Source: Batillaria attramentaria
Taxonomy: Eukaryota; Mollusca; Gastropoda; Batillariidae
Direction of reading: 5' to 3'
Assembly (NCBI GenBank): GCA_018292915.2
Contig: JACVVK020000150.1
Span: 712,501-776,500, forward strand
DNA length: 64,000 nt
In this document: positions 1-8,893 of the stretch, in pieces
Layout of the letters: the number at the start of each line of letters is the position of its first letter
How positions within the stretch are numbered: the stretch's first letter is position 1
Program-made: the position numbers and the translations under genes
Notes under the pieces: model-generated
What the model was told of the DNA's origin: nothing
The model's input: the letters and a program-made list of their open reading frames with translations, nothing else
Databases searched by the model: none

Positions 1-87
1 CCATAAATGTCGACCGTCTTTTCATGCTTGATTCGCTCCAGCATGGCATCAATCACGATAAAAGCACCAGTGCGACCAACACCCGCA
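1..87 (-). CDS. Lar: Lar exon: D1 catalytic P-loop, right half (partial at window edge)
   Basis: Reads [18 protein letters not shown], then [11 protein letters not shown], directly after a TTTCAG acceptor at 88-90. The first base completes the Ser codon of HCS split from the previous exon (phase 2 junction). It contains the invariant Arg of the C(X)5R P-loop, so D1 looks catalytically competent. The exon runs off the window start; the Q-loop (QTEDQY) and D2 are outside. Confidence 0.95.
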
Positions 88-368
88 CTGAAACATACAC
101 AACAATAAACGCATCAGTAACAATTACAACTATTCACAACATAGTTGTCAATAGGTGTCAGTAGAACAATAACACACAAAGGACAGTGATCAAGTTTCTC
201 AGCTGAGCATTATCCTTTGCTGGTTACACCTTCTCTATGTTGGTGGACACCTTTCTTGGCTACCGCCCTGCAGAAACTACAGCCTCCTCACTTCATGCCA
301 AACTGACTATCTTTAATTAACTGAGATTACTTTCAAGCCTAGTTTATCGCAATCACCCATGAACTCAC

Positions 369-523
369 CTGCAGTGGACGATCATGGGGCCGGCGTCTGG
401 AGGATTGCTGACCTTGACCCTGCGCATGAACATGAGCAGTGGGGTTGGATGATCTGGCACACCGTGATCTGGCCAAGCTGTAAACTGGAACTGTCGAACC
501 TCACGCTTTTCTGGACATCCGTA
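369..523 (-). CDS. Lar: Lar exon: D1 WPD loop to catalytic cysteine
   Basis: 155 nt, entering in phase 0 and leaving in phase 2. It encodes [20 protein letters not shown], then GVPD..., and ends MIVHC plus two bases of Ser. It carries the WPDHG general-acid loop and the catalytic Cys. The acceptor follows an A-run on the plus strand (a T-rich pyrimidine tract in the transcript); the donor is AG|GTGAGT. All catalytic residues in the segment are intact. Confidence 0.96.
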
Positions 524-822
524 CTAAAAAAAAAAAACCAGCAGCACACCAAAAGAAAATGAATATCAAATAACATTCCTGTAACAGGCCGCAAGAAATG
601 AAAATTTCTTTTCAACTGGTCAGTCATTACACATGATTACAGGGAAAAGTTCAGCAAATACACACATTCATCACACTTTGTCTCATCTTGCCAGCAGACC
701 CTGATGCCAACACCTTAACCCCAAAACCCTCTTCTCAGCACAGCATGGCAGAGAGAGATTGTACTTTCCTATTCTACTCTGATGTACATGCGTCAAAGAT
801 AGGTGTGGATTGTGACACTGAC

Positions 823-942
823 CCGTGAGAGATGGAATGTGCGGATGGTGTATGTGGCCAGCTCTGTGACATCCATCAGCTGAACATGCATCAATCCGTA
901 AGTCTCTGCACCACGTGACGGCCAGTACTGGTCACACTTAAT
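823..942 (-). CDS. Lar: Lar exon: D1 KCDQYWP segment
   Basis: 120 nt, phase 0 to 0. It encodes [20 protein letters not shown] and continues [20 protein letters not shown]. KCxQYWP is a diagnostic motif of the PTP core. The acceptor is TTGCAG|ATT and the donor CGG|GTCAGT. No additional exon is seen in the flanking introns (about 300 and 285 bp). Confidence 0.95.
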
Positions 943-1227
943 CTGCAACACATCCTCATACACATCACTTGTCTAAAAAGGCTAGATAATGTAGTAACCA
1001 TTACTACTACATAAAAATTATCACATACACTGACACACTCTTTAATCACATCTGATTCCTTTGCATACTGTTTAGATCCCATCACACAAGAAGCATTCAA
1101 TTTGAACATGATAGTAATAGTAACTGACGGCTTCAGCTGAAGGTTTAACATTAGCGCAATAGCAGACTCAGAACTGTTAACTGAATCAGTGAAAAGCAAA
1201 ACCCAAAACTAATCAAACTGGGCGTAC

Positions 1228-1326
1228 CCGTGAACGTTCCTCCAGCTTGGTCATCATGACAACTGTAGCCGCTCGCTGCTCCCACACCATGCGCCAGAAG
1301 TCACCAAATGTTTCTGGCAATGGGCC
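1228..1326 (-). CDS. Lar: Lar exon: D1 DFWRMVWEQ segment
   Basis: 99 nt, phase 0 to 0. It encodes [20 protein letters not shown], then [13 protein letters not shown]. The GPLxxTxxDFWxMVWE and VMMTxLEE motifs are standard PTP core blocks. It joins IATQ of the upstream exon exactly as in known Lar proteins. The acceptor is GTGCAG|GGC and the donor CGG|GTACGC. Confidence 0.96.
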
Positions 1327-1439
1327 CTGCACAAAATCTCATAATTCAGGAAATCAACTTCAACACCTTACCTGTGTCATCAGTATTTTACCTTACAACT
1401 GTAGACAACAGCCTTCACATAAATGATTCAGCCCGTTCC

Positions 1440-1720
1440 CATCACCAACCCGTTGTCTTTGCAGTGTGTATGATGGATGTAGGTGTGTATCGGATGTTGG
1501 TATGTATGTAGGTGTCAGTGCTTGTTTGTATGACTATATGTATGTAGTGTATGTATCTATGTATGTACGCTTTTATTCGCATTTATTTAGTTGATTATTT
1601 ATCTATTACTCAGTTATGTGTTTATTTATCACCTTTTGTATACATTTGTAAAACGCCTAGAGCCCCGGCTTCGGAGATTAGGCGCTATAGAAATCCTCAT
1701 TATTATTATTATTAACAAAA
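1440..1720 (+). repeat. Retroposon 3' tail (SINE/LINE fragment) with (TTA)n end
   Basis: A run of ATGT-rich sequence leads into AACGCCTAGAGCCCCGGC and AGGCGCTATAGAAATCC, followed by (ATT)n at about 1697-1714. The short stem plus GCGCTATA and TTA microsatellite tail is common at the 3' end of invertebrate SINEs and their partner LINEs. It sits in the 502 bp intron 1327-1828. A similar tail occurs inverted near 34450-34520. The 5' end and target-site duplications are not resolved. Confidence 0.55.
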
Positions 1721-1828
1721 CACTTACTTCTTTTCTGGTGAAAGTGTCTGGACTGCTATAGAGACAATAACTGATCATGTTCCTGAGCAAACACACACAT
1801 ACAAATGCTTGCATGCAAATACACAGAC

Positions 1829-2127
1829 CTGAGTGGCAATGTAAGCATTCTGTTTGCGATATCCATCCATGTAGTTGGCGTTGATGTAGTCACTGCCAGG
1901 TACTCCATCAATGGGCTGCAGGATCACCCGTGAGTGGTCATAAGCGATGACGTTGGCGTAACGATTTTTGGGCTTGTTGACCTCAAGGTTTGAATTGTCC
2001 CATGTAAACTGTTGCCCAGGCTCTATAGACTCATATTCCTGTGAGAACTTGAGGTTGTCAGCTGCCTTCAACATCTCAATATGCTCTGCCAGGCGTTCCA
2101 TGGGAATAGGTGGATGGCTGATCATGG
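1829..2127 (-). CDS. Lar: Lar exon: D1 N-terminal wedge and KNRY motif
   Basis: 299 nt, phase 1 entry and phase 0 exit. It encodes [20 protein letters not shown], then [38 protein letters not shown] and [20 protein letters not shown]. It contains the helix-turn-helix wedge, the KNRY phosphotyrosine recognition loop and the NAN motif. The split Ala codon (G|CC) matches the donor of the transmembrane exon at 4638. The acceptor is TTTCTAG. Confidence 0.97.
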
Positions 2128-2162
2128 CTAGAAACAAGAAGGATGGAAACAGTGATGTGCTT

Positions 2163-2219
2163 TTAACCCTTTGACGACGAAGCACAATTTCTAATTGTGC
2201 TTCGTCCTCAAAGAGTTAA
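2163..2219. mobile_element. Miniature piggyBac-like MITE (49 bp) with TTAA duplication
   Basis: TTAA at 2163-2166 and 2216-2219 brackets a 49 bp element that is almost entirely an inverted repeat. The left arm starts CCCTTTGACGACGAAGCACA and the right arm read inversely starts CTCTTTGAGGACGAAGCACA, around a loop of about 7 nt. TTAA target duplication and CCCTTTG termini are typical of piggyBac-type MITEs. It lies about 35 nt upstream of the 3' splice site of the D1 exon and would form a strong stem in the pre-mRNA. Confidence 0.7.
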
Positions 2220-2496
2220 AAGCGTCCATGAGACATGCAGAGTGGGCAAACAACCCAATGTCACAAAATTCTATAAGCACTCATACTGCATGCTGGACAC
2301 TTGCTTGTCCTTGACAAGACAAGGCACAGGACTGTGATTTAGAAGGTAGTTACCGATCTACATCTTAGACTTTACAGCCAAACAGGAGTATGGAAAAGAA
2401 AAGTTACTCATCCTTTCAGTACTTTAAAGTTGGAAGCAAGGTAAAGGAGGATGTTAAAAAAAACTGATACTGGTATTACATATATTAGTACAGAAA

Positions 2497-2590
2497 AAAC
2501 AAGATGGCCACTGACCAGCCCAATATGTTGTTTCCATTTAATCACCTGCTGTCGTCACGGTCGTTCTTTTGTAATGCCATGTATTCGGGA

Positions 2591-2652
<62 letters not shown>

Positions 2653-4461
2653 CACACTCTCTCTCTCTCTCTCTCTGAATGGAAACAACTGACCGGGCTT
2701 GTCAGACCAATCTTGGTTTTGGAAGACGTCAAGTTGTTTTCTTTGAAATCTATGACGTTTTCCTCATTGGGATGACGCATAATACATTTGACGTAATAAC
2801 TTTGCAAATAAAAGCGACACAAAAGGGACAGAAACCACTTAACTTTGACAAAGGACGGCACAGTTAAGTGGTTTCTGTCCCTTTTGTGTCGCTTTTATTT
2901 GCTTAACTTGTAACCACTTCGCAGTCATTACCGTTTCCGTAATAACTTTGACTCGGATAGAATTCTTGCAATGAAAGCAGCCCCATGAAAATTGAAGTGT
3001 TGCTGCTGCGCAGTGTAAAGATCGAATTTATACCGGCTCAATGTGTTTAACAGACAAGTCTGCGCGGCGAACGTTTTTTCACTATGTGTTATGTCTGCTG
3101 CGCGCGCGCGCACACAGACACACACAGACATACGCGCGCGCGCACGCACGCACGCACGCACGCAGACTTGCGCGAGCCGCGTTTGTGCATGTGCTCCATT
3201 GAGACCTATGTGGTGTTCTCTCACTCTACTATGCTATTGAGTGAGAGTCAGTGGGAAAAACAAAGCTCACTACATCAATGAAACTCCCGCTTTCCCCGTC
3301 TACAAATAGAGAACTTCCGAAAAGTGACGACACACCCCCAAGTCAATCAAACATGACGTCGGCAAACTGACGCTGATACAGTTTTGCGTCAGTGCGCGTG
3401 TGCCTTTTCTGCGATGTTTGTGAGGCGTGTGGCTTGTGTAAAGGAAATGTGCTTCGAGTACAAATTTTCGAGTCAACTGACGACAACGGCTGCAGTGAAT
3501 TTTTCTAATTTTTTTGTATATTTTTTATGGCACCCCAGGCTCATTATCTATGTATAGTAGGAGCGATTTTGAGATCTAAAGTGTGTTCACCAGCACTTTC
3601 ATCAGGTACGGCTTACGCCAAAAGTATAAAAGCGACAACATCCAAAATTCACTTCGTTGAGAGTCCGTATTCATGCTATCTATGTCCAAAACATGGAGTG
3701 GTTTAGGTAAATATTACGCCTTTAAACGCCAGAAAGCCACTTTTTCTGAAAAGGGCGATAACTCGCAAATCATGTGTGCAATCGTACCTGGATCGGGCCT
3801 TCTATTCAACAATCTTGATTCATTTAGAAATCCCAAATTTGAAATCGATCGGTTCAGTATTTTCGGAGAAATAGGCATCTGAACTGGGTTCACATGCAAT
3901 GTCAACTCAGGCTCGGTTTACATGAAAACTATAAGAGCGACCATTTTCTAGTAGTGATTCTGTTCAGAGTCCGTATTCAAGCTATCTACTGCCAAAAAAT
4001 TGAGTGATTTAAATAAATATTACGCCTGTACACGAAAGACAACCAACTTGTCTCAAAAGGGCGATAACTCCCAAATCACTTAAGCAATCATCACACGCTT
4101 GAATCGTCTAACGTAACATTTTGATATATTTGGATACCCCAAATTTGAAGCCATTCGGTTGAGTATTTTCGAAGAAACGGGCCTGGACACAATTCACACA
4201 CGCACACACGCACGCACACACGCACACACATCCGCACAGACGGCACTCACTGAGGAGGAGAAGTGCGTTCGGAACACCATACGCGTCAGCATCGATGACG
4301 CAAGTTTTCTTACGTCATTGTCAGAGTTACACTTGCAAAATCGTCTCTGCGGGAGATCGGCAGTGACGTGCGTTTGTACCACAGATGCTTGGCTATGAAC
4401 GTGGAAATTTTAGCCCGTCCTATTATGTTGTTTCCATTACTATGGAAACAACATAAAAACA
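2497..4461 (+). mobile_element. Element A, copy 1: tandem-core, hairpin-ended non-autonomous repeat
   Basis: About 1.96 kb, shared with 10772-12684. The left end has ATGTTGTTTCCAT (2524-2536). The right end is a stem-loop, TTATGTTGTTTCCAT (4423-4437), TACT loop, then its exact complement to 4456. Inside are a CA tract (2594-2650), a 41 bp perfect hairpin, a CG/CA alternating tract (3097-3163) and two tandem ~308 bp units (from about 3655 and 3963), each with GGGCGATAACTC. A subterminal inverted repeat, microsatellite, tandem core and 3' stem-loop recall Helentron-type HINE/pearl elements. No transposase or Rep frame is visible. Confidence 0.65.
2804..2902. repeat. Perfect 41 bp inverted repeat with 17 nt loop
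   Basis: The left arm 2804-2844 begins GCAAATAAAAGCGACACAAA. The right arm 2862-2902 is its exact reverse complement, with a loop at 2845-2861. No mismatches are seen, which implies recent origin or active homogenisation. The corresponding hairpin is not present at the equivalent place in element A copy 2. Confidence 0.9.
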
Positions 4462-4637
4462 GAGCTTCAATTACTGTTTTGCTAACCCATCGGAGTAAAA
4501 AGCGCCCTCTCTGTCTCCTCTCTTCACACACTTCTTGCTGCACAAACTGTATCGTCAGTTGATATTTGGCTTGTGAGTAGTTTTACACCTGGTATTAACA
4601 GGCTCCTCAGGACACTGACGTGTCTGGTGGAACTTAC

Positions 4638-4986
4638 CTGGTGTCTGATAATGCTGGCGTCGCATCTCAACCGGATCTACCAGGTATGGGGGGACATCCA
4701 CCATCAAGGCCTTTGCCTCTGGTTCCATCATCACACTCTTGGACTTGTTCTTGCGCCTCATCATCAGATAGGTCACTATGGCACATATACAGATGATGAG
4801 AACAGCCCCGCCACACGTTGGTGCCACAATTGTCAACAGTTTGTCATTGGAATCAAAATCATGCATTTGTTCCCCAGGGTCTGGTCCAGCTGGGGGTGGC
4901 TTGGGAGGGGTACCTGGCTTTCTCGTAGACCATGGGTATGGAGAGGTAACTATCACATCTGAGTAGCCGCTGGACGTGGACAGTCT
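4638..4986 (-). CDS. Lar: Lar exon: juxtamembrane stalk, transmembrane helix and cytoplasmic linker
   Basis: 349 nt, phase 0 to 1. It encodes RLSTSSGYSDVIVTSPYPWS, a Pro-rich stalk (KPGTPPKPPPAGPDPG), and a helix read as LLTIVAPTCGGAVLIICICA then IVTYLMM. The stop-transfer block RRKNKSKS follows, then VDPVEMRRQHYQTP, the conserved linker before D1. This fixes topology as type I, with Ig/FN3 outside and PTP inside. The donor G|GTAAGT splits the Ala codon completed at 2127. Confidence 0.96.
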
Positions 4987-5225
4987 CTGAAATTTGTACA
5001 GAAGATTTTATTTGTGTGTACCAAAACCACTGATGACAAAATGCTTATAACAGACCTTACAAATCTGCAGGCTTTTCACTGCTGTTCCAAACAATACACA
5101 AGAGCAAGAAGACTCAAAATGATATCAACAAGAACAGACTGGGTAATCAGTACAACAGTTTGTTAAATTCACAACTGATCTCCTGCACAGCTCATACTGG
5201 GTCAAAGCAGCAAAAAAGTACTCAC

Positions 5226-5414
5226 AGGGTCAACAGAATATGCCCGCAGAAAGACTCTATACGACTCATCCACATCCAAAGGCCGATTGTAGAAAGCACC
5301 ATACTCCTGTCCATTGCCCAGTTGGAACTGTTGTGGCAAAGCCTGAGTCTCGAATCGAGCGGCAATATAGGGATGTGTGGCTGGCTGGTCCACACTCCCT
5401 CCCTCATTGATCAG
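5226..5414 (-). CDS. Lar: Lar exon: membrane-proximal ectodomain (PYIAARF block)
   Basis: 189 nt, phase 0 to 0. It encodes LINEGGSVDQPATHPYIAAR, then FQLGNGQEYGAFYNRPLDVD and YRVFLRAYSVDP. PYIAA(R/H/K)F and the tripeptide YNR/TNR block are conserved in the RPTP IIa membrane-proximal region. In vertebrates a basic RKRR-type protease site lies just before PYIAA; here the matching segment is DELINEGGSVDQPATH, with no basic pair. Confidence 0.95.
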
Positions 5415-6066
5415 CTGTAACAAAAATACAACATGTATCACTAACATACTGTACAGCCACAATCATCACTCACCCAATACTTCTTTACCAATTCCATAAA
5501 ACCTGCAAACAATAAATTGTATTTGGCTCACAGAAATAAAAGAACCTGTATTGGACAAACAGATTTACAATTACAAGAACTATCCATTTCAAACCATTTA
5601 GGTGGCACTGGCTTCCACGTTCTCTTGTCATGTATATCCTAGTCTTTTCAGCAAGCATAAAATCGTTCTGCTTTGACCCCTGTTTGCCTGCCATGCATGA
5701 ATGCATGGATGGTAAGCACTGACTGATTGGCCACCACTCATTCCTGCTATAAACCAGCTCACACACAGACACAACAGACACTCAATGATGTGTGGCAAGG
5801 CCATTAGTATTCATGACACAGGCCAGTGTCACCTTACCTGATGAAGATGGCACAATACTGGAGCTAAGCCTTCATACCCAAACAAGAAAAGATTTTGTTG
5901 TTGGGGACACCGAGTGGAATGCTAACATTAAATTGGTGTACCACAGCGTACAAAGTTCTATTGATGTTATTACTGTATTATAAATGTATTGCTGTGCTGT
6001 ATAATTATATGCACACATGATGCTGGCATCATGATCAATAAAGTGACAAAATATTGCACTGCTTAC
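5415..6066. other. Intron with no recognised feature
   Basis: 652 bp between two juxtamembrane exons. I looked for an extra exon that could supply a protease cleavage site and found none with convincing splice signals and phase. The sequence is AT-rich and single-copy in appearance, without microsatellite or element ends. Confidence 0.6.
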
Positions 6067-6230
6067 CTCATCCATAGTAAAATCGGACGGCGCTTTGCGC
6101 ACATTACCGGGCACCACGACGATATGGTAGTGACTGATAGGACCGTTCTTCTCTGATGCTCGCTGAAGACCTAGGAGGACAATGCCTCTCTCAATGGCCT
6201 CCACAACTGGGGCTTCCACCTTGGGCGGGG
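6067..6230 (-). CDS. Lar: Lar exon: juxtamembrane domain, N-terminal part
   Basis: 164 nt, phase 1 to 0. It encodes PPKVEAPVVEAIERGIVLLG, then KNGPISHYHIVVVPGNVRKA and PSDFTMDE. GPISHYxxVVVP is a conserved Lar block (GPISHYYLVVVP in fly Lar). The split Ala codon joins the FN9 exon ending at 7838. The acceptor is GTTTCCAG and the donor GAG|GTAAGC. Confidence 0.95.
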
Positions 6231-6478
6231 CTGGAAACAAACACGAACAAAACACACATTTACAGCAAAATCCTCTTTTTTCTTTACTTGTTAACTTATT
6301 TTAGGAGACATGTTTGCATCCATACATACATGTATACATGCATAATATACACACATAGACACATACATGCTTACATGCAGTGTATAATGCACAATTACAA
6401 GCTGACAGAAGCATAGTTACGTACATACATACATGTACATGCATCATAATAATAATAATGTTTATGAAATGTATGGAT

Positions 6479-7069
6479 TAGAGGGGTTCGGTTTTACCGG
6501 TTTTCAGGTTTTAACCGGTTTGCTTAGTTCACGGTTCAGTAAACCGATTCGATCAACAACAAAAACGGAAAATCGGTTTTTCAGGGGACTAAGTCACATA
6601 ACCAGCAATACCACGCCGCCGGAACTTCAAGCGGACGCGGAAAGTGAATGCGTCCAAATGTGGTTGTACTTTATAAAAAAATAATTTAAAAAAAGTTCTA
6701 GGTAAGGGATTCCATTGGATATGGTTTAGCCGTTGAAGGGACTGCTTTTGTTGATGTTGGGGTTTTTTTTGTTTTTTTTTTTCGTTTGTTTGTTTCAGTT
6801 CAGTTTTTTCTGTTCTGCTATGGCCAATGTATTTTAATTCATGTATTGAAAACCACCGCCAGAATAAAGTTGTGAGTTTTATTTTGATCAGGCATTTAGG
6901 TTTGACTGGTAAAGGGACATTCCGTCCTGCCAATGATAGGCTACTTTTAAAACTCTGCCTGGGATATTGTTTCAAACATTCCCCGCTTTTCTCTTTAATG
7001 TACGCGGATGTGGGAGAGTATTTGCTTAATAAACTGAGATTCGTTTTTATTAGCGCGTCTGTCTGTCTG

Positions 7070-7108
<39 letters not shown>

Positions 7109-7504
7109 AGCTCAAGAGACATACAGTGAGTGATAGAGACGGCTAGGCCGCTGATTAATTTAGTAAAATGACGTACGGAACAGCCATTTGAAATGGAAAG
7201 GAAATCAGATAGAAATTAAATATGTCAAAATAAATGACAGTATAAGTTGTATAACAACACTTTTTGAACACACTTAGTAGTTACTACTAAACCACAGAAA
7301 TTTTTTTTTACAAATACATTCTTTGCAAAGCTAGACACCAGCACAGGCTGGACAAACGTAATAGTGATCATTTTACGCACAAAACAACACAAAATGAACA
7401 GCCTGTAGCCATAGCCGGTTAACCGGTTTTATGCCGGTTTTCTCGTTGAAAAACCGGTATTTAAAAAAAAAACGGTTCGAAAATAAAACCGGCTCCACCC
7501 TCTA
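6479..7504. mobile_element. Non-autonomous hAT-like element with 8 bp target duplication
   Basis: GTATGGAT at 6471-6478 is repeated at 7505-7512. The element between them starts TAGAGGGGTTCGGTTTTA and ends with the inverse of TAGAGGGTGGAGCCGGTTTT. Subterminal regions are full of AACCGG/CCGGTT words in both orientations. An 8 bp duplication with short imperfect terminal repeats is the hAT signature. It spans 1,026 bp with no transposase frame. It also carries a CT/CA microsatellite at about 7065-7107. It lies in the intron between the juxtamembrane and FN9 exons. Confidence 0.85.
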
Positions 7505-7837
7505 GTATGGATGGGCAAGCATACTATGTGTATCAGATGATGAACGAATTATCTGCTTTGTCGAATGCAGCTTTCGGCACCAACAAAACAATATGAAAAT
7601 GAGGACTGTCTTATCCAAATATGCATTTCAACTAAAGAACATTTCAAAACTCTTGAAAGAAATGCTGAAGAATGATCGACTGAAGAAGTTCAACTGTAGT
7701 GTTGAGTTGAGCATATGACTCCCGTTATGGAAGACTGAAATGTCTTCTCTCAAACAAAATTCTGTGCTGATGCTCTGTTCCCTCACACTGGCAAGAGTTC
7801 TGACTATTCTCTATATAAAACAGTCAGCACAACTTAC

Positions 7838-8051
7838 CGTTGATGAGTGTTTCTGTAATTATGTGCACATCAGGACCACTCTCCCCATCCTGAAAGATGA
7901 CGCTGATGTTGAATTCAAACTTCATCTTGGGCTGTAGACCCTTTACAGTCCATGTGGTCATCTGGCCTGGGATGCGTACCTCCCGTAGGTCATGGTCCAC
8001 CCGCTTTGTTTTCCCATTCTCACGGTATGTTTTTACTCCACTGTATTTCAG
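7838..8051 (-). CDS. Lar: Lar exon: FN3 domain 9, C-terminal part
   Basis: 214 nt, phase 0 to 1. It encodes LKYSGVKTYRENGKTKRVDH, then WTVKGLQPKMKFEFNISVIF and QDGESGPDVHIITETLIN. The LQPKMKFEFNISV stretch is the F-strand of an FN3 fold, with Phe replacing the usual Tyr. With the exon at 8790-8893 it forms the ninth FN3 domain, equivalent in position to the last one in fly Lar. The acceptor is TTTTTAG and the donor G|GTAAGT. Confidence 0.93.
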
Positions 8052-8180
8052 CTAAAAATAACAAACACGTCATCCATCAAAGTACAGTACGACGCACACA
8101 GTCAAAACAGGGGAAAAAAGAAACGTGTCTGAACAAATACATCAGTATTTCTAACTTTATCTCTATAAGCTGTAAAATTT

Positions 8181-8666
8181 TTTTTTTTTTTTTTTTTTTT
8201 GCTGCCCTAACTCTTTGCCAGTTCCAGTGGTGTTCTTCCCAGGTCATGGGTAGAATCCACGGAGGGCTCGGAAGCTGGGACAATTTTTATTATGCATGAT
8301 AATGGAGATGAGGATGATGGTAAGATGATGACCTCAGGTCCGTGTGGTTTGGGACTGCGGGACAGGGCCGCATTCCACGCTTCCTGTCATAAACCAGGCC
8401 TGGGAACTACGGCACCTGCGGTGCCGGCCATGTAATCATCCACATCATAAAACGTATCATACCAAGGGAAGCACCCCCAAAGTCGCACCCGTGAAATGGG
8501 AGAAACTCGGCTGTGTGGCAACAGCCTCCCCATTGGGTCAATAGCACACCCGCTCTGGGTAGGAGCCGACCTAGGTAGCAAAAATCCCGCTTGCCTCGGC
8601 TGGGACTCAAACCCGGGTCTCCCGGTCCATGGTCTGAAGTGCTAACCACTACACTACGGGGGCCGG
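8181..8666 (-). mobile_element. Complete tRNA-derived SINE (family 2), ~485 bp, with target duplication
   Basis: On the minus strand the head at 8666 reads TAGTGTAGTGGTTAGCAC (A-box) and GGGTTTGAGTCCC (B-box), a tRNA-like RNA polymerase III promoter. The body ends in a poly(A) tail, seen as T's at about 8179-8201. TATAAGCTGTAAA(A)TTT occurs at 8164-8180 and 8667-8682 as the target-site duplication. Intact duplication, tail and promoter boxes imply a fairly young insertion. It is intronic and in the same orientation as the gene. Confidence 0.88.
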
Positions 8667-8789
8667 TATAAGCTGTAAATTTAAGATCTACCCACTATGA
8701 ACTCTTTCAGAGTTACACAACAACAAATGTTATCCAGGCTGAGCCAGAAAACACAGCGGCAGGAGAAGATAAAAGTTTTGTGCACACAC

Positions 8790-8893
8790 CAGGTAAACGT
8801 TGACACCATTCTTCTTTGGTGGATTCCAGGAGAGGCGGACAAGGTTGATTTGTCGTGATGTTACTCTGAAGTTCTGCACTACATTGTCCCTCT
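8790..8893 (-). CDS. Lar: Lar exon: FN3 domain 9, N-terminal part
   Basis: 104 nt, phase 1 to 0. It encodes RDNVVQNFRVTSRQINLVRL, then SWNPPKKNGVNVYL. VRLSWNPP is the B-strand Trp motif of FN3. The domain is split by a phase 0 intron, and the SINE at 8181-8666 lies in that intron. The split Gln codon comes from the exon ending at 10319. The acceptor is TTTTCAG and the donor CTG|GTGTGT. Confidence 0.92.
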
